DNA from: Alsobacter sp045348435
Lineage (GTDB): Bacteria > Pseudomonadota > Alphaproteobacteria > Rhizobiales > Beijerinckiaceae
Direction: 5' to 3'
DNA length: 64,000 nt
Assembly: GCF_045348435.1 (NCBI RefSeq)
Contig: NZ_CP157484.1
Coordinates: 3,968,001-4,032,000 of the forward strand
The translations under genes were made by a program, and so were the position numbers. This document shows, piece after piece, positions 19,316 to 28,132 of the stretch. How positions within the stretch are numbered: position 1 is the first letter of the stretch; each line of letters begins with the position of its first letter. The notes below the pieces were generated by a model. The model was not told the origin of the DNA and searched no databases. It was given only the letters and a program-made list of their open reading frames with translations.

Positions 19316-21454
19316 TCAGATGCTGCCGACCGTCTTCAGCCGCGCCCGGGGGTGGATCTCGGCCTGCGAGATCACCGGCGTCTCACGCCGGAAGCGCTCG
19401 ATGATCGAGCGCACGAAGGGCCGCGCATAGGCGGACGTGACCAGCACCGGGATCTCCCCCTGTCGGGCGGCGTCCTCGAAGCGGTCGCGCACCAGGATGA
19501 CGAAATCCTGCAGGCGCGAGGGCTGCATCGCGAGATGCCTGTCGTCGCCCTGGCCGACGATCGATTCCGCAAAGGTCGTCTCCCAGCCGGGCGACAGCGT
19601 GATGATCGGCAGCTGACCCTGCGGGTTGGTGTATTGCGCGCAGATCTGCCGGGCGATGCGCTGGCGCACCACCTCGGCGATGTCGCGCGGGTTCTTGGTG
19701 ATGTTCACCGCCTCCGCGACGCCTTCCAGGATGGTCCCGAGATCGCGGATGGAGACGCGCTCGCCCAGCAGGATCTGCAGCACGCGCTGGATGCTGGTCA
19801 TCGGGATCTGGCTGGGCGCCAGTTCCTTGACAAGGTCGCCATGCTCCTTGGGCAGCTCCTTCAGGAGCTTCTGCAGCTCCACATAGGACAGGAGCTCGCC
19901 GACATTGGCCTTGAGGATCTCGGTGAGGTGGGTGGAGATCACCGTGGCGGCGTCCACCACCGTGTAGCCCCGGATCTGCGCATCGTCGCGCAGCGAGGCG
20001 TCGATCCAGGTCGCCGGAAGCCCGAAGGTGGGCTCGATGGTGTGCTGCCCGGGCAGCTGGATCGAACCGCCCATGGGGTCGATCGCCATGAACTGGCCCG
20101 GATAGACGACGCCCTGGCCGGCGTCGACTTCCTTGAGCTTGACCACGTAGTTGTTGGACTCAAGCTGCACGTTGTCGAGGATGCGCACCGACGGCATCAC
20201 GAAGCCCATCTCCATGGCGAGCGTGCGCCGCAGCGCCTTGATCTGCTCGGTCAGCCGGTCGCCGCCATTCGGGTCGTTGACGAGGGGCAGCAGCGCGTAG
20301 CCGATCTCGATCTTCAGGTCGTCGATCTTGAGGACCTCGGCCATGGTCTCTTCGCGCTGGGCCTGCGCCTCGCCGGCCTTGGCGGTCGCGGCGTCGGCCG
20401 TGGCGGTCGCCGCGTTCTCCAGCCGCGACAGCCGGCGGGCGAAGAAGGCCGCGCCCGCCGCGAGCCCCAGGAAGGGGATCATCGGAATGCCCGGCAGAAG
20501 GCCGATGATGCCCATCACGGCCGCCGACATGCCGAGCGCCTTCGGCATGGTGGCGAGCTGCTTGGACAGCGCCTTGGCGGCCGAGCCGCTGACGCCCGCC
20601 TTCGACACCAGCAGGCCCGCCGCGGTGGAGACGATCAGGGCGGGGATCTGCGACACCAGGCCGTCGCCGACCGTCAGGAGCGTGTAGCTCTGGCTGGCCT
20701 GCGCGAAGGTCAGATTGTGCTGCACCACGCCGATGATGATGCCGCCGATGACGTTGATGAACGTGATCAGCAGGCCCGCGATGGCGTCGCCGCGCACGAA
20801 TTTGGACGCGCCGTCCATGGCGCCGAAGAAGGAGGATTCGTCCTCCAGGTCCTTGCGGCGCTTCTTGGCGGTGGCCTCGTCGATCAGCCCGGCCGACAGG
20901 TCGGCGTCGATCGCCATCTGCTTGCCCGGCATGGCGTCGAGCGTGAACCGCGCCGCCACCTCGGCGATGCGGCCGGAGCCCTTCGTGATGACCACGAAAT
21001 TGACCACCAGCAGGATCGCGAAGACCACGATCCCGATGACGAAATTGCCCGCCATCACGAAGCTGCCGAAGGCTTCGATGACGTGCCCGGCGCCGCTCGT
21101 TCCCGTATGGCCGTTGGACAGGATGAGCCGGGTCGACGCCAGGTTGAGCGCAAGCCGAAGCATGGTCGCCATCAGCAGCACGGTCGGGAAGGCGGAGAAT
21201 TCGAGCGGCGCCTCGATGAACAGCGCCGTCATCAGGATCAGCACCGACAGGATGATCGAGACGGCCAGGAACAGGTCGAGCATGAACGCCGGCAGCGGCA
21301 GGATGAGCACCACCAGGATGCCCATCACGGCGATCGCAAGCGCGATGTCGGGCCGGATGAGCGTCGCGCCCATCTTGCCGAAGTTCAGCCCGGCCCCGGC
21401 CGGCCGCGGCCTGGCCTGCGGCGCTGCGCCGTCGATCACCGAAACGTCGGTCAT
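19316..21454 (-). CDS. flhA: Flagellar export gate protein FlhA
   Basis: A 712-residue inner-membrane protein that forms the nonameric export gate of the flagellar type III system. The N-terminal half has about eight membrane segments and the FHIPEP signature region (TKGSGRIAEVAARFTLDAMPGKQMAIDADL is the family block; its core is LDAMPGKQMAIDAD). The C-terminal half is the cytoplasmic ring domain with WIDASLRDDAQIRGYTVVDA. The start agrees with family length. A near-perfect CtrA box lies about 75 bases upstream. Assignment is certain. Confidence 0.97.
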   Translation of the reverse strand: MTDVSVIDGAAPQARPRPAGAGLNFGKMGATLIRPDIALAIAVMGILVVLILPLPAFMLDLFLAVSIILSVLILMTALFIEAPLEFSAFPTVLLMATMLRLALNLASTRLILSNGHTGTSGAGHVIEAFGSFVMAGNFVIGIVVFAILLVVNFVVITKGSGRIAEVAARFTLDAMPGKQMAIDADLSAGLIDEATAKKRRKDLEDESSFFGAMDGASKFVRGDAIAGLLITFINVIGGIIIGVVQHNLTFAQASQSYTLLTVGDGLVSQIPALIVSTAAGLLVSKAGVSGSAAKALSKQLATMPKALGMSAAVMGIIGLLPGIPMIPFLGLAAGAAFFARRLSRLENAATATADAATAKAGEAQAQREETMAEVLKIDDLKIEIGYALLPLVNDPNGGDRLTEQIKALRRTLAMEMGFVMPSVRILDNVQLESNNYVVKLKEVDAGQGVVYPGQFMAIDPMGGSIQLPGQHTIEPTFGLPATWIDASLRDDAQIRGYTVVDAATVISTHLTEILKANVGELLSYVELQKLLKELPKEHGDLVKELAPSQIPMTSIQRVLQILLGERVSIRDLGTILEGVAEAVNITKNPRDIAEVVRQRIARQICAQYTNPQGQLPIITLSPGWETTFAESIVGQGDDRHLAMQPSRLQDFVILVRDRFEDAARQGEIPVLVTSAYARPFVRSIIERFRRETPVISQAEIHPRARLKTVGSI

Positions 21455-21526
21455 GCCCGCCCGAACCCCACGCGACGGCGGCCGGCGGAAAACCGGGCGC
21501 AGCCCTGGGCAATTTCTGCCGGGTTC

Positions 21527-21545
21527 ATGGTTAGCGCCGGGTTAA
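21527..21545 (-). promoter_or_regulatory. CtrA box upstream of flhA
   Basis: On the minus strand the sequence reads TTAA-N7-CTAACCAT, one base away from the CtrA consensus TTAA-N7-TTAAC. It sits about 75 bases before the flhA start, as in other CtrA-controlled flagellar promoters. Confidence 0.7.
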
Positions 21546-21567
21546 CGGCGCCGGGCCTGGCGCAGGA

Positions 21568-23994
21568 TCAGCCGCGCATCCGCGCGCCGTCGGGATCGAA
21601 CAGCGGGACCCGCTGCGGCGCGGCCCGGCGCTTCTCTCCGATGATCTCGATGGTGAAACCGTCGTCGACGTCCGCAAGCGCCTTGGGCACGTAGCCCATG
21701 GCCACCGAGGCGCCCGCCGCATGCGCATAGCCGCCCGACGTGACCCAGCCGACGGCCTCGCCGCCGTGCCAGATGGGCTCGTCCCCGATCGCGTCGGCGT
21801 CCGCGGCGTCCACCGTGAAGGTCACGAGCCGCAAGGCGCCGCCGCCGGCCCTCTCCTCCAGCGCTGCGTCACGGCCGATGAACTCGCCCTTCTGCGGGTG
21901 CACGAACCGCCCCAGCCCGGCCTCGAGCGGGCCATAGATGGGCCGGTACTCGCGCGCCCAAGTCCCGAAGCTCTTCTCCAGCCGCAGCGCGTTCAGCGCC
22001 CGCAGGCCGAAATGGCCGATCCCGAGGTCCTTCCCGGCGCTCCAGAGCGCGTCGAACAGCGCGCGCTGGCAGTCCGGCTCCACCCAGATCTCGTAGCCGA
22101 GGTCGCCCGTGAACGAGATGCGCCCCACGATGGCCGGCACGGGGCCGACATCCATGGCGGCGATCGACAGGAACGGGAACGCGGCGGTCGAGAGGTCCTG
22201 CCGGACGAGCCGTTGCAGCAGGTCGCGCGCCCGCGGCCCGGCGACGCTCAGGCCCTGCATGCGCTGGCCGAGCGGATCGATCCGCACGCCCGAGGCCGGC
22301 GCGTGCTGGAGGAACCAGCGCATGTGGTGCTGCTCGGCCGGGCCGGAGCCGATCACCAGAAAGCGCTCCGGGCCGAGCCTGCCAACCGTGAAGTCGCCGA
22401 TCAGCTTGCCGCGCTCGTTCAGCATGGGGGTGAGCGTGATGCGGCCCTGGGCCGGCATGCGGCCGGCCAGCACCCTGGACAGGAACGCCTCGGCCCCCGG
22501 CCCCGTCACCTCGTATTTGGCGTAGCCGGACGTTTCCAGCACGCCGACGCGCTCGCGCACGGTGCGGCATTCCTCGCCGATCGGCCCGAACGCGTTGGAG
22601 CGGCGGAACGAGAACACGTCCTTCGGCTCCGTCCCGGCCGGCGCGAACCAGAGCGGGTATTCGAGGCCGTAGCTCTCGCCCATCACGGCGTTGTCGGCCT
22701 TGAGCCGGTCATAAAGCGGCGTGGTGCGCAGCGGCCGCCCGGCCTCCAGCTCCTCGTTGGGGAAGCGGATGCGGAAACGGCGCGAGTAGTTTTCCTTCAC
22801 GCGTGCGTTGGTGGTCGCCAGCGTGGCCCAGTCGCCGTAGCGGGCGACGTCCATGGCCCAGACGTCGAAGCCCGGGTCGCCCTGAATCATCCAGTTCGCG
22901 AGCGCCAGCCCGACGCCGCCGCCCTGGCTGAAGCCCGCCATCACGCCGCACGCGACCCAGTAGTTGCGCAAGCCCCGCACGGGCCCGACCAGCGGGTTGC
23001 CGTCCGGCGCGAACGTGAACGGGCCGTTGATGATCTTCTTGATGCCGGCCCGGGCGAAGGCCGGGAAATGCTCGAAGCCGACCTCCAGCGAGGGCGCGAT
23101 GCGGTCGAGATCCGGCTCCAGCAGGTCCTGGCCGAAATCCCATGGCGTCTGCGTCTCGGACCAGGCCTTACCGGCGCGCTCATAGGTGCCCATCAGCATG
23201 CCGCCGCGCTCCTGGCGCGTGTAGATCTCGCCCTCGAAGTCCAGCGCCGTGATCACCTCCTTGCCGGTGGCGGCGTTGACCTCCGCCACCTCGGGCATGT
23301 CCTCGGTGAGCAGGTACATGTGCTCCATGGCGAGCACCGGCAGCTCCAGCCCGGCCATGCGGCCGCATTCGCGCGCCCAGAGGCCGCCGGCGTTCACCAC
23401 GTGCTGGGCGTGGATGGTCCCCTGCTCGGTGACGACGTCCCAGGATCCGTCCGGGCGCTGCACGGTGTCGACCACGCGGTTGCGCAGCACGATCTCCGCG
23501 CCCTTCAGTTGGGCCGACTTGGCGTACGCATGCGTGGTGCCGTAGGGATCGAGATGCCCCTCCAGCGGGTCGTACATGGCCCCGACGAAGCGGCTCTCGT
23601 CGATCAGCGGCATCAGCCGCTTGGCCTCGGCGGCCGAGATGATCTCGGTATGCATGCCGAGATAGCGCCCCTTGGCGTGCGCCATCCTGAGCCAGTCCAT
23701 GCGCTCGGGCGTCCCCGCCAGCATCACGCCGCCGGTGAGGTGCAGCCCGCAGGAGACGCCCGACAAGGCCTCGATCTCGCGATAGAGCTCCACCGTGTAT
23801 TGCTGCAGCTTGGCGACGTTGGGATCGCCGTTGAGCGTGTGGAACCCGCCCGCCGCGTGCCAGGTGGAGCCCGACGTGAGCTCCGCCCGCTCGATCAGCA
23901 CGACGTCCGTCCAGCCCGCCTTGGCGAGGTGGTAGAGCACCGAGCACCCGACGACGCCGCCCCCGATGATCACGGCCTGGGCTTGGGTTTTCAT
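21568..23994 (-). CDS. Dimethylglycine/sarcosine dehydrogenase-like flavoprotein with GcvT domain
   Basis: An 808-residue enzyme that should oxidise an N-methyl group of dimethylglycine or sarcosine and pass the one-carbon unit to tetrahydrofolate. Residues 7-36 form an FAD-binding Rossmann motif (AVIIGGGVVGCSVLYHLAKA), followed by TSGSTWHAAGGFHTL, where the His is the covalent FAD attachment site in relatives. The C-terminal 350 residues are the folate-binding GcvT/aminomethyltransferase module (TSGYAKYEVTGPGAEAFL, GYEIWVEPDC). The start is the ATG at 23994. It is the next step after betaine demethylation by the nearby corrinoid cluster. The exact substrate is inferred from family and context. 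Confidence 0.88.
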   Translation of the reverse strand: MKTQAQAVIIGGGVVGCSVLYHLAKAGWTDVVLIERAELTSGSTWHAAGGFHTLNGDPNVAKLQQYTVELYREIEALSGVSCGLHLTGGVMLAGTPERMDWLRMAHAKGRYLGMHTEIISAAEAKRLMPLIDESRFVGAMYDPLEGHLDPYGTTHAYAKSAQLKGAEIVLRNRVVDTVQRPDGSWDVVTEQGTIHAQHVVNAGGLWARECGRMAGLELPVLAMEHMYLLTEDMPEVAEVNAATGKEVITALDFEGEIYTRQERGGMLMGTYERAGKAWSETQTPWDFGQDLLEPDLDRIAPSLEVGFEHFPAFARAGIKKIINGPFTFAPDGNPLVGPVRGLRNYWVACGVMAGFSQGGGVGLALANWMIQGDPGFDVWAMDVARYGDWATLATTNARVKENYSRRFRIRFPNEELEAGRPLRTTPLYDRLKADNAVMGESYGLEYPLWFAPAGTEPKDVFSFRRSNAFGPIGEECRTVRERVGVLETSGYAKYEVTGPGAEAFLSRVLAGRMPAQGRITLTPMLNERGKLIGDFTVGRLGPERFLVIGSGPAEQHHMRWFLQHAPASGVRIDPLGQRMQGLSVAGPRARDLLQRLVRQDLSTAAFPFLSIAAMDVGPVPAIVGRISFTGDLGYEIWVEPDCQRALFDALWSAGKDLGIGHFGLRALNALRLEKSFGTWAREYRPIYGPLEAGLGRFVHPQKGEFIGRDAALEERAGGGALRLVTFTVDAADADAIGDEPIWHGGEAVGWVTSGGYAHAAGASVAMGYVPKALADVDDGFTIEIIGEKRRAAPQRVPLFDPDGARMRG

Positions 23995-24095
23995 GGCGCA
24001 ACTCCGAGTTTGTGGGAATGAGGCCGCGTCGATGGCAGCCTCAGGCAGTGTCCGTTGCGACGGATGCGAAACTGTCCGATCATGCGGGGTAGGCC

Positions 24096-24290
24096 TTGCC
24101 CAAAGTCGAGCAGAACACGCGCGAGGTGATCGCCCGGCTGGAGCGGGAGGGCTGGCGGTCGATCGGCGGCGCACGGCACGAAAAGTTTTCGCATTCCGCT
24201 TTTCCGGGCATGCGGATCATGGTTCCGCGCCACCGCAGCCTGTCGGTGGGAGTCGCTCTGGACATCGCCAAAAAGGCGGGTTGGCTTTGA
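24096..24290 (+). CDS. hicA: HicA-type toxin
   Basis: A 64-residue protein of the HicA family, small double-stranded-RNA-binding-fold mRNA interferases that cut mRNA when unopposed. It has the usual layout: TREVIARLEREGWRSIGGARHEKF, where the His in ARHEKF is the catalytic position of relatives, then VPRHRSLSVGVALDIAKKAGW. The frame starts with an ATG about 100 bases after the divergent flavoprotein gene. The HicB-like gene begins 11 bases downstream on the same strand, the normal order for this system. Assignment is good from length, motif and context. Confidence 0.85.
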   Translation: MPKVEQNTREVIARLEREGWRSIGGARHEKFSHSAFPGMRIMVPRHRSLSVGVALDIAKKAGWL

Positions 24291-24301
24291 GGACGCTCAG
24301 C

Positions 24302-24610
24302 ATGAGGACATTCGTTGGAATACTGGACGGGCGCGCGGACGTCTGGGGCGTGCGTGTGCCCGACGCGCCAGGATGCTACGGCGGCGGAGCCACGGCCGAA
24401 GAAGCCGTCGCAAGCGCCGTCGAGGCGCTCGCGGATTTGCTCCAGGACGATGACTACGTTCGCGCCACGCCGCTGAACCCGACCCCGATCGAGGCTCTCC
24501 GCGAGCGCCCTGACATTAAGGCCGGTCTCGCCGCAGGTGACGTTCTCGTGCTGCTGTCGGCGCCGGGCGACGCCGGACGGAATGATCGTACCCCCATCGC
24601 GGCCGAGTAG
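24302..24610 (+). CDS. hicB: HicB-type antitoxin
   Basis: A 102-residue protein with the HicB partial RNase H-like fold: VGILDGRADVWGVRVPDAPGC, then GGGATAEEAVASAVEALADLL. HicB proteins bind and silence HicA; longer forms also carry a DNA-binding domain that represses the operon. This one is short and I see no helix-turn-helix or ribbon-helix-helix at its end, so it may not be autoregulatory. It follows hicA directly and is convergent with the methyltransferase gene, leaving 38 bases between them. Confidence 0.82.
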   Translation: MRTFVGILDGRADVWGVRVPDAPGCYGGGATAEEAVASAVEALADLLQDDDYVRATPLNPTPIEALRERPDIKAGLAAGDVLVLLSAPGDAGRNDRTPIAAE

Positions 24611-24648
24611 TCGCCACCGAGCGGGCCATCCTTTCCATGGCATGGTCC

Positions 24649-26208
24649 TCAATAATCCGTCGGCGCGCCGCCTTCGGCCTTGCGGCGGGCGACGAAGGCT
24701 TCGAGCTCTTCCCTGATGGCGGGAGCGAAGGCCGGTTCGTGGTAATTCGCCAGGCGCTGCTTGTAGAGCCGGTTGGCGGTGTCATAGGCGGTCGGCGAGC
24801 CGGCCTCCCGCCAGCTCTCGTAATTGCGCCAATCGGAGATCATCGGGGCGAAGAAGGCGGTGCGGTAGCGCGCCTGGGTGTGGGCGCAGCCGAAGAAGTG
24901 GCCGCCAGGGCCGACCTCGCGCATGGCCGAGAGGGCGAGCTCGTCCTCGTTCACCCGCACGGGGCGCAGGAACTCCGACACCATGTCGAGCAGGTCGGCG
25001 TCCAGCACCATCTTCTCGAAGGAGGCCTGCAGGCCCCCCTCCATCCAGCCCGCTCCGTGCATGAGCAGGTTGGTTCCGCCCATGATGGCGCCCCAGAGCG
25101 AGAACACGCTCTCATAGGCCGCCTGGGCGTCCAGCGTATTGGCCGCGTTGGCGTTGGAGGAGCGATAGGGCAGGCCGTAGCGCCGCGCCAACTGGCCGCC
25201 GAGCAGCGCCGCCTTCATGTATTCCGGCGTGCCGAAGGCGGGCGCGCCTGACTTCATGTCCACGTTGGAGGTGAAGCCGCCATAAACGAAGGGCGCGCCG
25301 GGCCGCACGATCTGGCACAGCGTGAGGCCGGCCAGCGCCTCGGCGTTTTGCTGCGCCACCGCGCCTGCGATGGTCACGGGCGCCATCGCGCCGGCCAGCG
25401 TGAACGGCGTCAGCACCACCACCTGGTTGCGCTTCGCCATCTGGATCACGCCCTCCAGCATCGGCCCGTCGAGCCGCAGCGGCGAGGACGAGTTGATGAT
25501 GGTGAAGAGCGACGGCTCGCGCTCCAGCGTCGCGTCGTCGATCCCGCGCGCGATGCGGATCATCTCGATGGCGTCGAGGTTGCGCTCGCGTCCCAGCGAA
25601 TAGGCGTGGATCGGCTTGTCCGACAGCGTCAGCATGTCGTAGAGCGCGTCGAGGTGGCGCACCGATGCATGGATGTCGGCGGGCTCCACCGGATAGCCGC
25701 CCCACAGGTGGACGGCGTCGAGCCCCTGCCCGAGCTTCAGGAAATTCTGGAAATCGGCGCGGCAGCCGGGTCGCCGGCCGCCGTCGCGGTCGGCCGCGTT
25801 CGGGGCGCTCGCGACGGAGCAGAAGGCCAGGGCGTCGCCGCCCAGCGTCAGGCTGCGGGCGGGGTTGCGGGCATGCAGGGTGAAGACGCGGGGCGCGAGC
25901 CCGATCTGGGCCTCCACCAGCGCGCGCGGGAAGCGCACCCGCTGCGACGACGGATCGACCTCTGCGCCCGCCTCGCGCAAGATGCGCCGGGCGCCTTCGT
26001 GCAGGAAGTCCATCCCAATCTCTTCCAGGATGGCCAGGGAGGCCTCGTGGATGGCCTCCAGCTCGTCGGCCGAGACGGCCGGCGTGGGCGCGAAAGGCAG
26101 CCGGGGCTGCGGGCGCACGCCAGGGGCCGCGGCGGGGTCGCCCTCGCCGCCGCCGTCTCCGCGCCCCCTGCGCCGCCGTCCCCTGGTCTCGCTTGCGGCG
26201 TCCGACAC
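24649..26208 (-). CDS. MttB-superfamily corrinoid methyltransferase (non-pyrrolysine; glycine-betaine type suspected)
   Basis: A TIM-barrel methyltransferase that moves a methyl group from an amine to a corrinoid protein. After a basic N-terminal stretch come the family blocks: ADELEAIHEASLAILEEIGM is represented by EAIHEASLAILEEIGMDF, then VYGGFTSNVDMKSGAPAFGT and GGTNLLMHGAGWMEGGLQAS. No in-frame UAG occurs, so this is the non-pyrrolysine branch; its characterised member MtgB uses glycine betaine. The open frame reaches 26322, but I choose the GTG at 26208, which has AGGAG six bases upstream and gives 519 residues. It is divergent from its corrinoid partner. The substrate is inference from family and the nearby dimethylglycine dehydrogenase. 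Confidence 0.9.
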   Translation of the reverse strand: MSDAASETRGRRRRGRGDGGGEGDPAAAPGVRPQPRLPFAPTPAVSADELEAIHEASLAILEEIGMDFLHEGARRILREAGAEVDPSSQRVRFPRALVEAQIGLAPRVFTLHARNPARSLTLGGDALAFCSVASAPNAADRDGGRRPGCRADFQNFLKLGQGLDAVHLWGGYPVEPADIHASVRHLDALYDMLTLSDKPIHAYSLGRERNLDAIEMIRIARGIDDATLEREPSLFTIINSSSPLRLDGPMLEGVIQMAKRNQVVVLTPFTLAGAMAPVTIAGAVAQQNAEALAGLTLCQIVRPGAPFVYGGFTSNVDMKSGAPAFGTPEYMKAALLGGQLARRYGLPYRSSNANAANTLDAQAAYESVFSLWGAIMGGTNLLMHGAGWMEGGLQASFEKMVLDADLLDMVSEFLRPVRVNEDELALSAMREVGPGGHFFGCAHTQARYRTAFFAPMISDWRNYESWREAGSPTAYDTANRLYKQRLANYHEPAFAPAIREELEAFVARRKAEGGAPTDY

Positions 26209-26411
26209 TGGCGTCTCCTGGCGGGGCGATCTGGCGGGGGCGGTCGGCGGAACCGGCGCGGCGGGGTTGACGAAAGTCAGTCTCGACCAAGGCCGGGCGG
26301 CCGCTTGCCCTGAAGCCGACATGCACTGGCCCAGCCTCGACGCCGGACCCGCACGCCCCCGCGTCGCGCGGCCGCGCCGCGACGCAATTTCAGCCGGACG
26401 AATTCAAGCTC

Positions 26412-26450
26412 ATGTCGCCGCGATGTCATCGGATGTCTTGCGGGCGACAA
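26412..26450. promoter_or_regulatory. Divergent control region with two GGCGACA half-sites
   Basis: The 317-base gap between the divergent mttB-like and corrinoid genes holds ATGTCGCC (26412-26419) and GGCGACAA (26443-26450), inverted and 23 bases apart. They match the arms of the perfect palindrome in front of the GlxA-type regulator at 3281. Nothing else in the gap stands out. Confidence 0.45.
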
Positions 26451-26525
26451 TGCGTTATAGGGAACGCCGACAATCTGACACCATCGCCCGCCGCCCTTGC
26501 GGGCGCCTGTCCGGAGATGAGCCTG

Positions 26526-27230
26526 ATGGCCGGAGACGATCTCGACCTCAATTCCCTGTCGGACGACGAACTCGTCGAGCAGATGCACGACGACCTCTAT
26601 GACGGCCTCAAGGAAGAGATCGAGGACGGCGTTAGGATTCTCCTGTCGCGCGGCTGGACCCCCTACGACCTGCTCACGCAGGCGCTGGTGGAAGGCATGC
26701 GGATCGTCGGCAACGATTTCCGCGACGGCATCCTGTTCGTCCCGGAAGTGCTGATGTCCGCCAACGCCATGAAGGCCGGCATGTTCATCCTGCGGCCGCT
26801 CCTGGTGGAGACCGGCGCGCCCAAGATCGGCAAGATGGTGATCGGCACCGTCAAGGGCGACATCCACGACATCGGCAAGAACCTCGTCTGCATGATGATG
26901 GAGGGCGCCGGCTTCGAGGTCATCGATCTCGGCATCAACAACCCGGTCGAGAACTATCTCGAGGCGATCGCGACCCACCAGCCCGACATCCTGGGCATGT
27001 CGGCGCTGCTCACCACCACCATGCCCTACATGAAGGTCGTCATCGACACGCTGAGCGAGAAGGGCATGCGCAACGACTATGTGGTGCTGGTCGGCGGCGC
27101 GCCGCTGAACGAGACCTTCGCCAACGCCATCGGGGCCGACGCCTATTGCCGCGACGCCGCCGTGGCGGTGGAAACCGCCAAGAGCTTCATGGCCAAGCGC
27201 CAGGGCTCGGTGCAGTCGAAGACGGCTTGA
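26526..27230 (+). CDS. Corrinoid (B12-binding) methyl-carrier protein
   Basis: A 234-residue carrier whose cobalamin accepts and donates the methyl group. Residues 10-95 form the helical cap domain (B12-binding 2), and 100-225 the Rossmann-like B12 domain with the base-off motif D112-x-H114-x-x-G117 in VKGDIHDIGKN, then GVDLG-like GFEVIDLGINNP and VLVGGAPLNETFANAIGADAY. The ATG at 26526 has GGAG nine bases upstream and is preferred over in-frame upstream starts. It is divergent from its methyltransferase and begins the long plus-strand cluster. The role is very secure. Confidence 0.95.
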   Translation: MAGDDLDLNSLSDDELVEQMHDDLYDGLKEEIEDGVRILLSRGWTPYDLLTQALVEGMRIVGNDFRDGILFVPEVLMSANAMKAGMFILRPLLVETGAPKIGKMVIGTVKGDIHDIGKNLVCMMMEGAGFEVIDLGINNPVENYLEAIATHQPDILGMSALLTTTMPYMKVVIDTLSEKGMRNDYVVLVGGAPLNETFANAIGADAYCRDAAVAVETAKSFMAKRQGSVQSKTA

Positions 27231-27240
27231 GGCGAAATCC

Positions 27241-27365
27241 CCTCCGCCGTCATCCCCGGCGCGCCGAAGGCGCGGGAAGGGGACCCAGCGGGACGGCGCC
27301 GAAAGGGTCTGGATCCCCTTCCCCTCCGCGGCTTCGCCGCTCCGGCCGGGGATGACGGCGAGAGG
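27241..27365. repeat. Alphaproteobacterial palindromic intergenic repeat
   Basis: The left arm CCTCCGCCGTCATCCCCGGC (27241-27260) is mirrored by GCCGGGGATGACGGCG plus AGAGG at 27345-27365, with secondary inverted parts between (GAAGGGGACCCAGCGGGAC against GTCTGGATCCCCTTCCCC). This is the shape of the RIME-like elements scattered between genes in rhizobial genomes. It separates the corrinoid and DUF1638 genes. Confidence 0.75.
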
Positions 27366-27416
27366 GTTGGCTCATTGCCTATGGTTCAATCGGGTGACGA
27401 CCGGCAGGGAGGAGAC

Positions 27417-28046
27417 ATGGCGGCGCCCGCTCCCCCCAAGACCCTCGTGATCGCCTGCGGGGCGCTCGCCCGCGAGCTGCTGGCCGTCGTGGGGGCCAAC
27501 CGGCTGACCCATCTCGACGTGACCTGCCTGCCCGCCATCCTGCACAACCGGCCGGAAAAGATCCCCGCCGAGGTGCGCCGGAAGATCCGGGCGGCGCGCG
27601 GGCGCTACGACGAGATCCTGTGCCTCTATGGCGATTGCGGCACCGGCGGCCTGCTGGACGAGGTCCTGGCCGAGGAGGGCGTCGCCCGCATCGAGGGCGC
27701 GCATTGCTACGAGTTCTTCATGGGCGCTCCCGATTTCGCGGCGCTGACCGACGACGACCCGGCGACCTTCTTTCTCACCGACTACCTCGTCCGCCATTTC
27801 GACCGGCTTATCGTCAAGGGGCTCGGCCTCGATCGCTTCCCGCAATTGCTGCCGACTTACTTCGGCAACTACACGCGCGTGGTGTACCTGGCGCAGATCG
27901 AGGACCCGTCGCTCGACGCCAAGGCCCGCGCCGCGGCCGAGCGGCTGGGGCTCGCCTTCGAGAAGCGCGTGACCGGGCTGGGCGGAATCGCCGGGTTCGT
28001 GACGCCGAAGAACGCCGATGCCAAACACCCAAGCCCCTCACCCTGA
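27417..28046 (+). CDS. DUF1638 protein of the corrinoid cluster
   Basis: A 209-residue cytoplasmic protein of the DUF1638 family, whose genes accompany corrinoid methyltransferase systems. Visible blocks are LVIACGALARELLAVV, LHNRPEKIPAEVRRKI, LCLYGDCGTGGLLDEV and CYEFFMGAPDF. The invariant-looking Cys in ACGAL and GDCGTGG and the CYEFF block suggest a metal or ligand site, but no activity is known to me. The ATG at 27417 has GGGAGGAG before it. The last eight codons and the stop lie inside a palindromic repeat that starts at 28035, so the C-terminus is repeat-derived. Confidence 0.88.
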   Translation: MAAPAPPKTLVIACGALARELLAVVGANRLTHLDVTCLPAILHNRPEKIPAEVRRKIRAARGRYDEILCLYGDCGTGGLLDEVLAEEGVARIEGAHCYEFFMGAPDFAALTDDDPATFFLTDYLVRHFDRLIVKGLGLDRFPQLLPTYFGNYTRVVYLAQIEDPSLDAKARAAAERLGLAFEKRVTGLGGIAGFVTPKNADAKHPSPSP

Positions 28047-28084
28047 GGAGCCCGGCGCAGCCAGGCGTCTCGAAGGATGAGGGG
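28035..28084. repeat. Second rhizobial palindromic repeat, overlapping the DUF1638 stop
   Basis: An imperfect 50-base hairpin: CCCTCACCCTGAGGAGCCC is mirrored by GGCGTCTCGAAGGATGAGGG around a short GC-rich loop. This sequence type is common between genes in Bradyrhizobium and Methylobacterium. It supplies the TGA stop of the preceding gene. Confidence 0.75.
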
Positions 28085-28132
28085 TATCGTTGGAATGACG
28101 GGAACCGCCAGGTTCAAACGAGAGACGCCACC

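Noticed and set aside
19352..24021. Very long plus-strand frames opposite flhA and the flavoprotein gene
   Set aside because: Composition (Arg, His, Asp, Gly repeats) and lack of any motif show they are shadows of the real minus-strand genes.
24649..26208. Pyrrolysine-containing MttB
   Set aside because: The gene reads through without an in-frame UAG, so it belongs to the non-pyrrolysine branch.
26209..26525. Cobalamin riboswitch before the corrinoid gene
   Set aside because: I looked for a B12-box-like sequence and the usual stems and did not find them. A covariance search would settle it.
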